Shown here: in pieces, positions 26,305-38,761 of the stretch
Numbering within the stretch: the stretch's first letter is position 1
Layout: the number at the start of each line of letters is the position of its first letter
Assembly: GCA_023313575.1 (NCBI GenBank)
Contig: JAJTTP010000004.1
Location: forward strand, 186,001-250,000
Origin: Eutypella sp. D-1
Lineage: Eukaryota; Ascomycota; Sordariomycetes; Xylariales; Diatrypaceae
Reading direction: 5' to 3'
Length of the DNA: 64,000 bases
Notes under the pieces: generated by a model
Seen by the model: the letters and a program-made list of their open reading frames with translations, nothing else
Told to the model about the DNA's origin: nothing
The model's database searches: none
Position numbers and translations under genes: made by a program

Positions 26305-26662
26305 TCACGAATCGTAGATCAGCAGGCCCATGAGGCAGATACACGGGGTCATGCCGACGTCCGTCTCGTTGCAGGTGCGGCCCGTGCCCATGCAGGTGCA
26401 TCCCATCTCGACCGTGCAGGTGTAGAGGTCGCTACACATGCCGTAACCGCTCTGCAGAGGCGCAAGAATGGTCGAGGGACGTTAGCCTTTTTCTTTTTCG
26501 TTGGACCACGCAGCGAATTACTTGACTTGGAAAAGGGGGGAGGGGAGGAGAAGAACTTACACATGTCTCGTCCTCGTGTTGCGGGAAGGGGAACGGGATA
26601 GCGACCGCCAGCGTCGCGAGGGACGCGGCGACAGCGAGGGCGCTGGCGAGCTGGAACTGCAT
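26305..26662 (-). CDS. Small secreted protein with eight cysteines
   Basis: Two exons (26662-26561, 26451-26305), joined by a 109-nt intron (GTAAGT...CTGCAG, phase 0), give 82 residues. Residues 1-21 (MQFQLASALAVAASLATLAV) form a clear signal peptide. A short Pro/Phe segment follows (IPFPFPQHEDETC). The mature chain has eight cysteines in about 50 residues: DETC, GMCSDLYTC, EMGCTC, GRTC and TPCIC. It ends LLIYDS. Even cysteine number and small size suggest a disulfide-stabilised extracellular protein of the small-secreted-protein or effector-candidate class. I do not recognise a family and infer no activity. A TATA-like AATAAAAG lies about 125 nt upstream of the ATG on the minus strand. Confidence 0.75.
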
Positions 26663-29132
26663 GGTTTCTGGAATGGCGTGATGAGTAATTGCGTCTTTGG
26701 TAGGTAGGTAGGTACTCTAGTAACTATGGTGAATCTTGGGTTTAAAGAGCGAGGAAACTATGAAGAGCTAGTGAGAGAGACCTGACTTTTATTATGGCTT
26801 ATCTTAACGAGTAGAAGGGAACTGTATGAAAAGAAAGAAGTTCAGGGGGGATTTTGATCCCGATGGTAGAGGGCATGCGGCTGTTCTATCTACTCTATCC
26901 CAGCTGCCCCTAACAAAGTAGTTAGGGTACACTATCGCACTTGATATCAACCTGTCATAACCACAGGCCAGCGAGAACCACCAAGCCCCTCCCCAAGTGC
27001 GGGTATGCGATGCATCGACGGGGATTGCACAAATACCATGGATCCTAGACTCCCTGAATCCGCCACATGGCCGAAGCGCATGGCTTGGGAATTCCAGGCA
27101 ACATTACCCGCATCTTAGGTATGAGATGTGCCAAAATAATGGGGACTCATGGGAGCATGGCTCGTATAAGACTGCGAACCTTAAAGGGAGGAGGCTAGGC
27201 AACTGCTAGCGATACTCGTTACCTAACCCAGGTCTCCTGGTATATATTCTATACAGCCCTTATAAGCACATGTTCTCAAGCCATTACACTTAGTAACTAT
27301 GTCGCGAATGCAACTGATTTATAACCTAGCGACTTCAATACCATGATCGTAAATCAATGGAAGAGCAGCATCACGGCATATCCAAGCCCAAGTGCTGGAG
27401 TGGATCTCAAACATGAGCCCTCTCTTCCCAAAGACTCATAGAACCGAAGTGATGAATCACAACGCAATATCAACACGATGATTTCTATAGGCAAAAAAGG
27501 CCTAAATAGATCGTCAGGGGCTAAATCCAGTTAAAGTCCAGGAGGGCATACACTACCGATTTCGCGCCTGGCCCCAGAATCCACATCGGGAATTTAAGTT
27601 GACTTCAGCAGCGAGCGAACAGCACGTGGGGCCCTGGCATTTGTCCAATCTAATCGACCTCTTGGCTGGACCCTACCTGCATGTAATACCTATAGCAGTG
27701 GCCCTTTTTTGGAACTATTCCTTTCCTTTTACCTATCTTAATCTCGCCTGAGCCCTAGCCTGATGTATCGCCTAGAGTATAGTTCATCGTATGCAACGTC
27801 TTTGCCCCGGTCTCTACACCTGAAGTATATCAGTCATTTATTGGTTTCCTTGGGCTTCTAACCCATACGCACTATCTGAAAGGAATAATTGGGGGGGTAT
27901 CTAGCTAAAGCAGAGCAAAACGCAAGGCGGCCCGAAAAGGGGGGGCGGGGGGCGGAGAAGAGGCGCTTATCAAAGTATATTACAAACAATAAGATAAGCT
28001 ATATTTACCCCAGATCTAAACAAGTATAAGATTGATTACCCCAGACCATTCTTTTCCCCAGATTATCCATCAAGCCGCTAAGGAAGCGCTACTATATATG
28101 CAGGCGCAGAGTTACATCGACGCCGACGACCCCTGCATCGAAAAAAGGGGTCCCTGCCCCACTCCTCTCCCCCCTTTTATATTTCCATCTTGTGGACCCC
28201 CTGCCAAGCCCACGCCGTGGACAAAAAATTTTCAGACACCTCTCAGTGTCTAGATGGGTGGCACGGTGGGGGGCAATAGTAATGGTCTTCTCAACCATCC
28301 GAATTTTATAGGCCCACGATTTGCCTGTAAGTAGGCCATGGCGCCCGACTACAAGTTACGTCTTCTGCATTGGCAGGGCGCATGCCACGCACGATGAATC
28401 GCGGGGTGTGCCGGGTTTTCTTCTGTATTGATACTTAATTATCCAGCGCTTATGATGATAACTACTCTACCTCTACTTCCTTAAAATACATACATACACC
28501 ACCTACCTAATATGTAAGCACTTCGAACCAAAAAAACTCCATAGGCTAGGTAGGTAAGCGAAGAAGAAGAGAAAAATCAAAGGTGGATCATGCCCCATCG
28601 GTGATGTTAATAAAGGAAGTTAAAAATCCAGGCCCAGCCCCAGCCAGGTGAGAAAGAACAGAGAGAGGGGGCTATATATGATATGTTATAAAACCCTAGA
28701 TCCTAGAAACGATGCTAATAATGCTAATGCTAATGCTAATGATGATGATGACACTGTTCGGTAGTGAGGAAGAAAACACACACACCCTCGCCGCTCCTCG
28801 CGATGGATACATAGATATATAAATATATATATATATATCAAGCAAACCCAGTCCCCGTCCCTTCGCCCTGTACTTATCTATGCTATGCAATCAACCAAAG
28901 CTCAATCAAGTTTCTTTTTTCTTCCTTCCTTCCATCCTCCCTTTGCTTCCTAACCCCGCTATCCCTAATCCTAATCCAAGCCCGTCCGTCCATGCAGCAA
29001 CGGTTTTCCACCTCGGCCTGGCCCAATGCAAAAAAATGAAAAATGAAAATGTGTATGCATGGCACGCATAAATGGATGCTCCCTTCTGCAGACTAAAGAA
29101 AGGAAGAAAGAATTAAAGAATCAAAAGAATCA

Positions 29133-29165
<33 letters not shown>

Positions 29166-30025
29166 AACCGAGAGAAGGTAAGAGTGAGAAAAGAAGACAT
29201 AAATCCTCGAGTGGGTTCACTGTAGTGTAGATAGGCAATAGAAGAAGAAGAAGCAGATAAATACAGGGCAGTCAAGCAAAATCGAAGCGAATCCAAGTAA
29301 GGCAGGAAAAGGCGGCAGGCAGACAGGCAGGCCGCCATAATATTTTGAACAAAAAAAGCAGTTTCCCAGAAAGCACCAGCATCCCCATCCCCATGCCCTA
29401 AACCCCGCGGTCGCGAAGATTCACGGGAGGGAAGGACGGGAGGGGGCAGGGGGGTAAAAAGGGGGGAACAGCTATATATAGATACAATAAAGTTTCCAAC
29501 AACAAAAAACGTAAACCAGTGTTATGTAAGACCATCACCATCGCCGCCGTCGCCGTCGCCGCACCATCCAATACAGCGCAACACAACTCAATACAACTCA
29601 ATACACGCACACACACAGAGATCCATAGATAGATAGATATACAAGTAGGCAGGCAGGTTAACCCAAGGTATGCATGCATGCGTAGCACGGCGCGGCGCGG
29701 CTCGGCGCGTTAGAAACCCTCTTCAGCCCAAATGTAACTTTTTAAGTTGTTGCTTGACAGCGGGCTAAGATGTGGTGGTTTGGGGTGGGGTATCCAGAAG
29801 AACGTTGTCAGGGAGGTAAGGAGAGGGGGGGCGAGGTGGTGGGGAAGCAAGTGAGTGGTCGATCTACCGGCCAGACTTGCTCGCCACGTCGATCGGCATC
29901 GTGACTCCGTCTCGTAGTCGGTCCAAGGGGACCAGTCCACCCACCCCAATGTATGATGACGGCAGTTGGGTGGCGGTGCCGGTGGTAGTGGTACGTGTTG
30001 ATGAAAGGGCGTAGAAACATCACTG
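26663..30025. other. 3.4-kb gene-poor spacer
   Basis: No supported gene. It contains a G-rich run at about 27938-27956 that could form a quadruplex, an AATGCT-type repeat near 28714-28750, a TA-rich tract near 28815-28838, and an interrupted A33 tract at 29134-29166. The right part is 3' flank of the Uds1 gene. Confidence 0.45.
29134..29166. repeat. Interrupted poly(A) tract
   Basis: A19, one G, then A13. It lies about 0.9 kb downstream of the Uds1-domain gene. Confidence 0.9.
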
Positions 30026-32816
30026 TCACCGGGGAACCACGGGGCTCAAGGCGAGCGGACTCAACATATCACCGCTCGCGGTCCTGGGCGCGGGCATAGC
30101 GGAGACGCTGCGACCGTGTCCGCTTGGGAGTCCCTGGGCCTTCTTCAGCGCCCTCAGCTCGTCCTCGATTCTCCTCCGGAGCATTTGTTCCGCCTAAGAA
30201 GCAGTGTGTGTTAGCATTTGTACGTCTGGGGGGAGGGGGTTGATTGGTGATGCTGGTAATGATAATGGGACGACATACCTTCAGTTGCTCCTCGTGTTTC
30301 CTCCTCTCGGCCCTCAGGCCCGAACGGTACTGCTCGGTGAGGTAGCTGGTACGGGGTCCACCGCCGGGGGACAGCGGCGGCATGCTAGCGGACCGGAGAC
30401 GCTCGTTATCGAGCTCGTCCTGGAGCTGCTGGCGCTCGCGGCGGATGCGAGCGAGATCCTCGTTGAGCCGGCTCTCGGCGTGGCGGGCTTCCTCCTCGGC
30501 CTCGCGCAGCCGGCGGTCGAGCTCCTGGCCCGCGCGCTCCCGCTCGTCTCGTAGCCGCGCCCGCTCTGCCGTCACCTTGTCGAGCTCCGCCTCGAGCGCG
30601 CCGATCTTCTTCTCCGACTCGAGCGACTGCTGCACCACGTCCGTCAGGTCCTTGGCCGTGCCCTTGAGCTCCTTCTCGAGGGCCGCGATCCGGTTCTGCT
30701 GCTTCGCCGTCTCCGAGGTGTCGTACAAGGCCGCAGCCTCCGCCGCCCGCTCCTTCCTAGAGCCGTAGGCGCCGTCGAGCTCGGCCTTCGCCAGGGCTGC
30801 CTCCATCTTCAGCTCTGCCACCATTCCCATTGTCTCCCCGAGTTCCTTCTGGTTCTCCTCGATCTCCTTCTGTTTGCTGTCTACCTCGGCCTGCTTCTCC
30901 TTGGCCGCCTGTTCCGCAGCATTCTTCGCTTCATTGGCTTCCTGGAGCTGAGCGGTGATCGATCGGATTTCAGCCTCGGCCTCGGCTATGCGCGCCTGGA
31001 GCTCTTTCGTGCCGGCTTCGAGAGCTGCGATTCTCTCGTTGCGTTTTCTGAGCGCGACTTGGGCCTCGTCGATGATACTCGACTCCTCAGACCTGTGTTG
31101 TTGTAAATTGTGAAGGTTCTCGAGGGTGTGCGCTAACTCCGCGCGGACAAGCTCCGTTTCTCCCTCGGCCTTGATGAGCATCTCTTGGGTCCGCTCGAGC
31201 TCTTCCACCTTAGCCCTGTACGCCTCGTCCTTCTCGGAGTCGGACCTGCTGTTTAACTCGCGCTGCTGCTTAATCTGGCGCTTCAGGACTCCCTTTTGCT
31301 GTTGCAGGCCAGTTGCTTGAGAATATAGCCATTGGACCTTGCTTGAGAACGCAATGAGCGAGTATTGCTCATCTAGATCGATCCCTTCGCTCTCGGATAC
31401 GTCGTCGTCATCTACCTCGAGACCCTTCTGCATCCGCGCCTTCCGTTCGTCTAACTTTTGCTGTCGAATCTTGGCATAACCATTCTGGATAAGGTCCCAG
31501 AGCTCCAACAGGACTTTATCGGTCTGTTCGGGTGTCTGCCCGCCCACAACGCCAGGTTTCGATAAGCTCTCGCCGATAGTGTATAAGCCATTTTCTAAAT
31601 AGTCCAGACGACTTCCGATCATATCGCCTGGCTCGAGCTGGCCGGACGGCGGCGTCTTGTAGTCACCAAACCTAGACGGATCCGCACTCATAATCTGTTC
31701 CCGTAGCTGATTATTCAACCGTTCTAGTTTTGTTTCTGTGTCTGTGATAAGCTTATAATCGTTCGGGTTGGCGCCGCCTCGAGAGCCATTGAGCTCCGCG
31801 GTGAGCGACTCCACCTGGGCGCGCAATTGTTCATTCTCCTGACGTAACTTGTCCTTTTCCTCATTTAACTGTCTAGTCTGCTCTCGAGCTGGTGCTTTGG
31901 CCGGGATCTCCAGGGGGTTTGTGCGTGAATTCGTGGTCCCGTAGAGGTCCAGCTGGTTGAAGGAGGTATATAGACTCCCCTGATCAAATACAAAGAAATC
32001 GTCCACAGTATCGAAGCTGTTCCGGCCGTTGGATGTCGTATACATACTCTCGGGACTAGCGGGCACGCCGTTTACAAGAGGGACCTTGGGTGTGGTATTT
32101 GGTTTCTTCGCTGTCCTGTGCGCGTACTGCAGTATGCCGGCAGTATGTTGCAGCAGTCTCCTCTGGGGATCTATGGCGCGCTTTTCGAGTGAGCGCAGTT
32201 CGGCGGCCAGGTCGTCGCATTTTTTCTGGATGGCCTCACGCTCGGCTTCAGCCTCCCGCGCGGCATCGCTATCGGCACGAGTCCGGTTACCCAGCAGACT
32301 CCTCCGGGCAGCATTGGGGTTGCTCGTGGTGTACAGCTTACACATGGACACGGCAGCATCTCGGTATTTGGACTGAATGGCAAGGTTCGCCCGCGCCTGC
32401 TCTATGCGTTGATTTAAGGCCTGGCATCGTTTCTTCAAGGCGTCCACCTCTTCTGTGGGCAGGATCTCGTATTCCTTGCTGTCGAGGAGGGCCGTTTCGG
32501 TAAGAAGATGTACTTGTACGGGGTCCTTGAGGTCGGGCATGGCGACCTGGGGTCTCTCGCCATTTATCTAAGGGGACAAAAAGGGTTAGGTTAGTACGTG
32601 GATTTTCTTCTGGAGCAAAAAAAGGTGGTAATAGATTGCGCGAGCATAGCATACCGAGTCGAATTGGGGATTTTCCTGGCCATAACTATTGAAGCTATCA
32701 TGACTGCTATAAGAGCCTCCCCTTGTGCCCGGCCTGCTCGGATTCCGCGCAGGACGCAGGGACTGCGACATGGCCGGATCGAAATTATTCTGGTCCCGGT
32801 GTGCGTACCCGTTCAT
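30026..32816 (-). CDS. Uds1-domain coiled-coil protein (up-regulated during septation family)
   Basis: Three exons (32816-32655, 32567-30279, 30193-30026; introns 87 and 85 nt, both phase 0) give 872 residues. The start is MNGYAHRDQNNFDPAMSQSL; it is the only ATG upstream of the conserved part in this frame. Residues about 55-200 hold the Uds1 domain: VQVHLLTETALLDSKEYEIL, EEVDALKKRCQALNQRIEQ, NLAIQSKYRDAAVSM and the basic RRSLLGNR. Nearly everything from about 280 to 830 is predicted coiled coil, with acidic SESEGIDLDEQYSLIAFSSK in the middle. The last exon supplies AEQMLRRRIEDELRALKKAQ and a Ser/Pro-rich end. Reading past the second donor would give a different, unrelated tail, so the spliced form is favoured. 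The name comes from septation-regulated fission-yeast genes; a role in septum or cell-division scaffolding is inferred only. Confidence 0.88.
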
Positions 32817-35320
32817 CTTGGAGTGGTTCCGGACAATGGCGGCCTGGGTCGTCACAGCATTATCGAACGGGGAGGTGAGATCTAAAATCCGGGAATGTCG
32901 CGTAGGATGCGGAAATCTATGTTGAGTAATAGTCGTCCGCGGGTGTATCGTATAGATCCTACTATGATTCACGAGGCGTCGACGCCGTATCCAAAAAAGC
33001 AGAACAAAGGACTGACTGAATAAGTGAAAGCCTATGTTTCTTGAATTTTTCCGATACGAGAAGTGTTTTTCTTTTCTTTTCTTCTTTTTTCCCCTTTTCC
33101 TTTTCTCTTTCTTAACTACTTGGGCTTTCCAACAACAAACGCAACCATAGAATAAGAGTGAATCGAGAACCGATGAACATCCAAGAAAAAAAGGTGAAGG
33201 TATAAAAGGCTACGGATGTATGTAGATGGCAGTAGTCTAGGACAACGCGAAGAAAAGAAGGGGGAAAAGAAGAAGAGGATATGTTGAAGGGAAGAGGTTG
33301 AAGAGAAATTATGGGTATGGGGGAGAGAATAAGGGAGGGGAGGAATATGTGTGTATGAGGAGAGAATAGAAAAGTGACGAAGTGAAGAAGAAGACGTTGA
33401 GAAGGAGGTAAAGTGTGCGAAAAAGTATGGTGTATAATAACCAGGTAAGGTAGTCGGGGGGGTATTGACAGTGTATGTTGTAAATGGAGTGGACACGACA
33501 GAAAAGGAGATTTTGTGATGGCTACTTCAAAGTACCTAGACCCAATAAGTTGCCAGCCTGCGATAAGTGACTCTAAAAATCAACCTTGGAAGTTACTACC
33601 ATGTAGGTATATAGGTATGACAGCAACCAACTGAACAAAAACACAGCCTTGGGCAGGACGACCCGGAGCCCTGGGAAAAAAAGAAGAGAATGGGGATCGT
33701 CGCGATGAGATGGAAATAGCGGGAGCGGGCACTTAACCTAGCGCGCTTATGTACATATGTACTGGAGTTAATTGTAGAAGTACGTATAACATCCACGCAC
33801 ACTCACCTACGCGCGCACACGTACATCCATCCTGCCCATCCCGTAAATGGATTGAATTACTATTTCGTACCTGCAGCCCAGTCCATCCATGTCTTGGACA
33901 GCTTTAAAAAAGTGCCCCGCTCATTCTACGTTAAATAACCAATCACACGATTTTCCTTTCAGCTTTAAGCCACTCTCGGGTCGAGTCTTGAACCAACCCC
34001 CCTAAACCGCTTTGGGCACCACTGTATCTTTCCCTTGCTGAAGGGGGGAGTTTCCCGCTCCTTATATCTCTTCTCTTATATTGCAATGTCGACAAATGGG
34101 TTCGAACGGCCTCGGGACGCAAAAGCCCTATCTACCATGTATCTGCTGTAAGTACATAATGTACCCTTTAGAAATCTAAAAATACAACCGAGGGTGCCTT
34201 ATATCCGGCAGACGGGCACCGGCAGACAGTCCCCGGAGTTCCTGTCCCAGATGGGCCCCGTGCGTTAGTTCCATTTACATACGTCTACGGGTACATTTAT
34301 GTTATCCCCATATTCCGTATTCCTACATACTTTCATATCTGGGAATGCCCTTTAAATTGTAGGTCTCTTCATACGTACATAACTTTTACGCTGCTATTCA
34401 CAACACTTTCGGCGCTTTCATGGGATCGGATCATATCAGCGGCACAGCTGTCTCATAGGGGCACTCTACTTGATACGGACCCTGCGAAGTAGGGAGTTGA
34501 TGTACCTAGGTACTTCGTGAGTTCAAGAAACCCAGACATCGACGTCCAACTACATGTGGATAAATATATATCGCCATGTGCTGCATCTGCGCCTTATCAC
34601 GAAGAAGGCTCAATCCGACCCATATTAGAAAGAAAACCACTATTCAGCCCGTAGGTAGGTCGTGTAATAGATACAGATGTTGTATTCCCGATAACGCGAA
34701 GTTAAAGATAGAAGAACTGCGGCCAAGCTTCCAGTTAGGTTAGGCATCATATAATATCACACACAAAGGTCGCAGTTGCACGTGGCTGAGCCGCCTGAGA
34801 GTGGCCGCCGCCGCCGCCGCCTCAAACCGTTACATTTTTGTTTCTATCTCAAAGGCGATGGCTGGCCTATTCTTGGTTCCTGGATATTTTTACTTGGGCA
34901 CCTAGGGATGTAAGTATGTAGGTGTAGTAGCCAATGTAGCCATTTTACTAAGGCGCTTCCTACCTACCTAGCATGCATCGGTGCTACTTCGATGTTCATG
35001 ATACCCGAGAGGGGGAGGCCGAGGAAAGGGGTGTCTTGTTTGATGCACCGGATAACAGACCTAACGGGTCGGGTCGATGAGACGGTCACGGGAGAAAAGG
35101 GCTCAAGATAAAGACAGATAAAAATAGGACCTCCCATTCCAGCAACGGACAGGACGTGGCCTCGCAAGCATCAACCAAACCCCAAAAATAAACATCGAAG
35201 GAGCAGCGGCTCAGCTCAATGGCTTAGTTAACTTTTTTCTGTCTGTATGTCTAACAATATTATTTATCTACCGTGCATGCACAAAGCACCAACGTCGCCT
35301 CGCCTCCGTCCACCCACCCC
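32817..35320. other. 2.5-kb spacer: Uds1 promoter/leader and Dsc2-like 3' flank
   Basis: No gene seen. The 5' flank of the Uds1 gene contains a strongly skewed purine-rich tract (about 33180-33420, plus strand). A perfect 12-nt palindrome GTACCTAGGTAC is at 34502-34513. Confidence 0.45.
34502..34513. repeat. Palindromic GTACCTAGGTAC motif
   Basis: A 12-nt perfect palindrome that recurs at 36989-37000 and, with longer arms, at 39087-39104 and 40002-40017. Confidence 0.85.
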
Positions 35321-36300
35321 TCAGACCGCGCCGCGGAACTGATCCATGATCTGCTGGCCCATAGTCCTGCGCCTGCCGGGCTCAGGGGTCTCGCCATCAA
35401 ACGGGGGGGAGGAGCTCTGGACGCCGCTGGCGGTAGCGGCAGCCGTAGCGGACACACCAGCACCGGCGCCCTCGCCCTCAAGGCGGCGACGCATCCCCTC
35501 GAACTCCTCGCTGCGGCGCGGGGCGCGCACACCAACAATCCAGCCGGGGATGCGCCAGCGGGTGAGGGGGCGAGGCAGGGCTTCCATTCTCCAGGCGTAG
35601 CCGACGACCCAGCCGGTCAGGGCGCCGAGCAGCGAACCGGGCCACTGCGCCAGCGCCAGCTGCGCCGCCAAAAGGTACCGGTACGATTTGTCGGAGAACG
35701 TGAGACCCTGGTACGAGCCGTCGGACCGGGGTGCGGTTGATGTTGCGATCTTGTATTTGTACAGGTGCGGGATGATCGCGTGGTATTGCGCCAGCACCGC
35801 GAAGATGATCGGGGTCGGCCCCGCGGGCAGGTAGTTGAATAGGCCTAGTGTTAGGGGTCGTAGGACGAGGGCGAGAAGAACGGGAGGGAGCACGCTCGTT
35901 AGGGCCGAGGTCACGAATATAAAAGTCTTAAAATTTACGCCAGAGAGTCAGTTGTTTTTCTTCGGAGAATAGAAAGCGAGGCCAAGCAAACGACAACATC
36001 CCACCCATCTCGCAAACCGGAAGAGAGAGAAGGCAAAGAACTTACGGCGTACTTCCTAGACCCCCACATCCTCTCCACCCCCCTCATATTGTACAGCGTC
36101 ATGGCGGCGAACAGGACCTCGGAGGAGTTGGTGTAGCACAGCTGGTAGATGAGCACGCGCCATAGCTGGTGGAAGCGCCAGATGTGCAGGTCGACGAGGA
36201 TGTAGAAGTAGTGCTTGACGTCCAGCAGACTCGCGCATATGGAGGTGCCTATGAGGCCGTAGACGAGGGTGCGCGTGACCGGAGCATTAGTGAAGGACAT
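35321..36300 (-). CDS. Dsc2/UBAC2-like rhomboid-related ER membrane protein
   Basis: Two exons (36300-36046, 35926-35321; 119-nt intron GTAAGT...TTTAAG, phase 0) give 286 residues. The N-terminus MSFTNAPVTRTLVYGLIG, the segment HIWRFHQLWRVLIYQLCYTN and EVLFAAMTLYNMRGVERMWG match the rhomboid-like (derlin/UBAC2) fold seen in Dsc2, a subunit of the Dsc E3 ubiquitin-ligase complex of Golgi/endosome membranes. That complex cleaves SREBP in fission yeast and Aspergillus. Several membrane spans are visible, including LPPVLLALVLRPLTLGLFNY, IIFAVLAQYHAIIPHLYKY and the segment around residues 175-195. WRIPGWIVG is typical of these proteins. The C-terminal tail is disordered (Ala/Ser/Pro-rich) and I do not see a UBA domain, which fission-yeast Dsc2 has. 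No Ser-His rhomboid catalytic pair is apparent, so it is likely a pseudoprotease. Confidence 0.8.
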
Positions 36301-37378
36301 CGCGTTATCGTCGTCGTCGTCGTCGTCGTGGTAAGGCTGACAGGGGGTTTCGTTTCGTCTTCCTCTTCCCCTTTTAGGAGTATTCTTGTCTATCTTTCTT
36401 TCTTTCTCTCTCTCCTTTCTTTTCTTTTTCGCTCTCTAACTGTCGGATCGGTTTACCGTGCTACCGACACATCGCCTTATTCTGGTGTTGGGTCAGGAGG
36501 GACACCGTAGCTCCAAGTCGTCGAATCCGGACAGGCCTCACATATGTAAATGACCCTAATCTATAACTACCTAACTAGAGTAAAATAGAAAATGTCAAGT
36601 AGTTAATGTCTGTCTGTCCATCTGGCCTTCACGAGTATAAAGGCTGGCATGCCACCTGGATAGGATAGAGAGGGTTTTTGGCCTTGGTCGTCGTCGTCTG
36701 GTTTGCAAAAGGTCAAGGTGGTCTTTGTAGGTATCTATAATTCAAATGCCTGAATGCCTCCTACAGTCATAAGTAACTACAAGCAGACAAGTACACTTAT
36801 TACTCTAGTTACTTCACTTGGTAAAACTCGATAATGCGGTAAGAGCTCCACATGTAAGGCTGAGGACGGAGCTGTCAGTTGGGATATTCATCTAGACAGA
36901 ATCATGTAATTTGTGAAACTGCCATCCTTGCCACGAAAGGAGAACGTGGCTTGTATCTCACATGATTGGCCACCATTAAAGTCTTGGCGTACCTAGGTAC
37001 CTACTATGCAGGTAGGTACAGTATTATAGTCTGTCATCATCCAAAGCTGGAGCTTCGCCTCACCATCTTCGTGTCCATCTTTCGTCACATCTTTCGTCAC
37101 CTTACGATGCGCCCAGTTTAGAACGACTTTCTAGCTAGACTACTTCTCATTCCCAGCGTCCGGCTTTTTTTCTTGCCTGCGTCACTCTTTTGCACTCACT
37201 TTCTCTTTTTATTCCTTTTTTTTTCTCTCTTCTTTCTGTTCCCTTCAAGTTAAGCATGTGTAGGGTCCGATACCCCAAAGGTGTAAAGATATAATAATAC
37301 CAGAATTGATTATATTCGTTCACTCGATTTTACTTACTTTCGGCGCGTATCACCTCACCTCACCCACCATCCGTCATT
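36301..37378. promoter_or_regulatory. Divergent promoter region, Dsc2-like / cis-prenyltransferase
   Basis: About 1.1 kb separates the two divergent start codons. It holds a short GTC/GAC triplet repeat just before the Dsc2-like ATG, pyrimidine-rich tracts on both sides and the palindrome GTACCTAGGTAC at 36989-37000. No gene seen. Confidence 0.5.
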
Positions 37379-38627
37379 ATGTCAGATCTCTATCTTTCCC
37401 GTCTCAGGCATTGGTTCCTACGAACGCCACCCGCAGAATGGTTTCTCAAGAGTGCCAGGGAGCTTTTGATAGGCACCCTTCGACAGGGTCCGATCCCCCA
37501 ACATGTCGCCTTCGAGATGGACGGGAACCGACGATTTGCGAAGAACCACAAGATCGAGGCGATAGAGGGTCATAATCTGGGGTTTGAGGCCTTGGCAAGG
37601 GTAAGAATATAGCGAGGTGTATATACTGGAGGGGATGTTTTCTTTCGGAGATCCACCTAGCTGACACACACGCTATAAACAAACAGGTCCTCGAAATCTG
37701 CTACAAGTCCGGAGTCAAGGTCGTCACGGTCTACGCCTTCAGCATCGAGAACTTCAACCGGCCCAAACACGAGGTCAAGGGACTGATGGCTATGGCCAAG
37801 GTCAAGCTCGAGCAACTTGTGCAGCATGGCGAGCTGCTCGACCGATACGGTGCCAAAATCCGGGTTCTGGGAGAGCGAGATCTGATCCCGGAGGACGTCC
37901 TACCGCACGTCGACCGGGCCATCGAGATGACGAAACACAACAACGAGTGAGTATCGCCCGCCGCCAGGAACGGGTCGACTCTTCCGCCTCCAGTCCCGAT
38001 ATTAACCTAAGTCTAAAAAAAACCAGTGCCGTGCTTAACATCTGCTTCCCCTACACGTCGAGGGCGGAGATGACCAGCGCGATCAAGGCCACAGTCGAAG
38101 AGTACACGACGCCGTCGCGGTCGCCGAACGGACCGTTCTCGCAGAAGCGGATCTCGCAGAAGATCCGGTCGAAGCAGATGAAACAGGGCGGCGGTGGATC
38201 GCCGCCGTACGCGCGGGACGCCTCGCCAGACCGGACAGACGAATCGATGTCATCGACGACGGCGCTAGACGACCCGGACGACTCGCCGCCGCTCCCAGCA
38301 TCAACAAACGCGAGCCTCCTCAACAACCAGCCCAAGTACCCGAACCCGGAGACGATCACGGCGGAGACACTCAACAACCACACGTACACGCGGGAGGACC
38401 CGCCGCTGGACATCTTCATCCGCACGAGCGGGGTCACGCGGCTCAGCGACTTCATGCTGTGGCAGTGCCACGAGGACACGCACATCTTCTTCCTCAGCTG
38501 CTACTGGCCCGAGTTCGACCTCGGGAACTTCGTCCCCGTCCTCCTCGAGTGGCAGTGGCGCCAGAAGAAGAAGATCGAGGGCGAGGGGAACTCGCGCCGG
38601 GGGGCGCTTAAAGACCGCGTGGACTAA
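37379..38627 (+). CDS. rer2: Dehydrodolichyl diphosphate synthase (cis-prenyltransferase, Rer2/Srt1 family)
   Basis: Three exons (37379-37600, 37687-37946, 38027-38627; introns 86 and 80 nt, phases 0 and 2) give 360 residues. The enzyme adds isopentenyl units in cis to farnesyl diphosphate, making the polyprenyl diphosphate for dolichol needed in protein glycosylation at the ER. All conserved regions are visible: HVAFEMDGNRRFAK (catalytic Asp48), GHNLGFEAL, VTVYAFSIENFNR (about 87-99), LNICFPYTSR, DIFIRTSGVTRLSDFMLWQ (about 289-307) and CYWPEF. Between about 195 and 280 an acidic Ser/Pro/Asn-rich insertion separates these blocks, making the chain longer than yeast Rer2 (286 residues). It resembles the catalytic subunit rather than the NgBR/Nus1 partner, because the MDGNRR motif is intact. 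It is divergent from the Dsc2-like gene, also an endomembrane protein. Confidence 0.95.
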
Positions 38628-38734
38628 GAGAGAGAGAGAGAGAACCCCTTTCCTCTCCTTTTTCTGCTGTTTGAGCTAGACGCAGGGGGGTGGATGCTTC
38701 TTTCTTTGTTTCTTTTCTTTTCTTCTCTGCTTCC

Positions 38735-38761
38735 TTTTTTTTTTTGGGGGGGGGGGGGGGG
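38735..38761. repeat. T11-G16 homopolymer junction
   Basis: An uninterrupted run of T passes directly into G16, about 110 nt past the cis-prenyltransferase stop codon. A near-copy of this arrangement is at 60703-60728. Confidence 0.9.
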
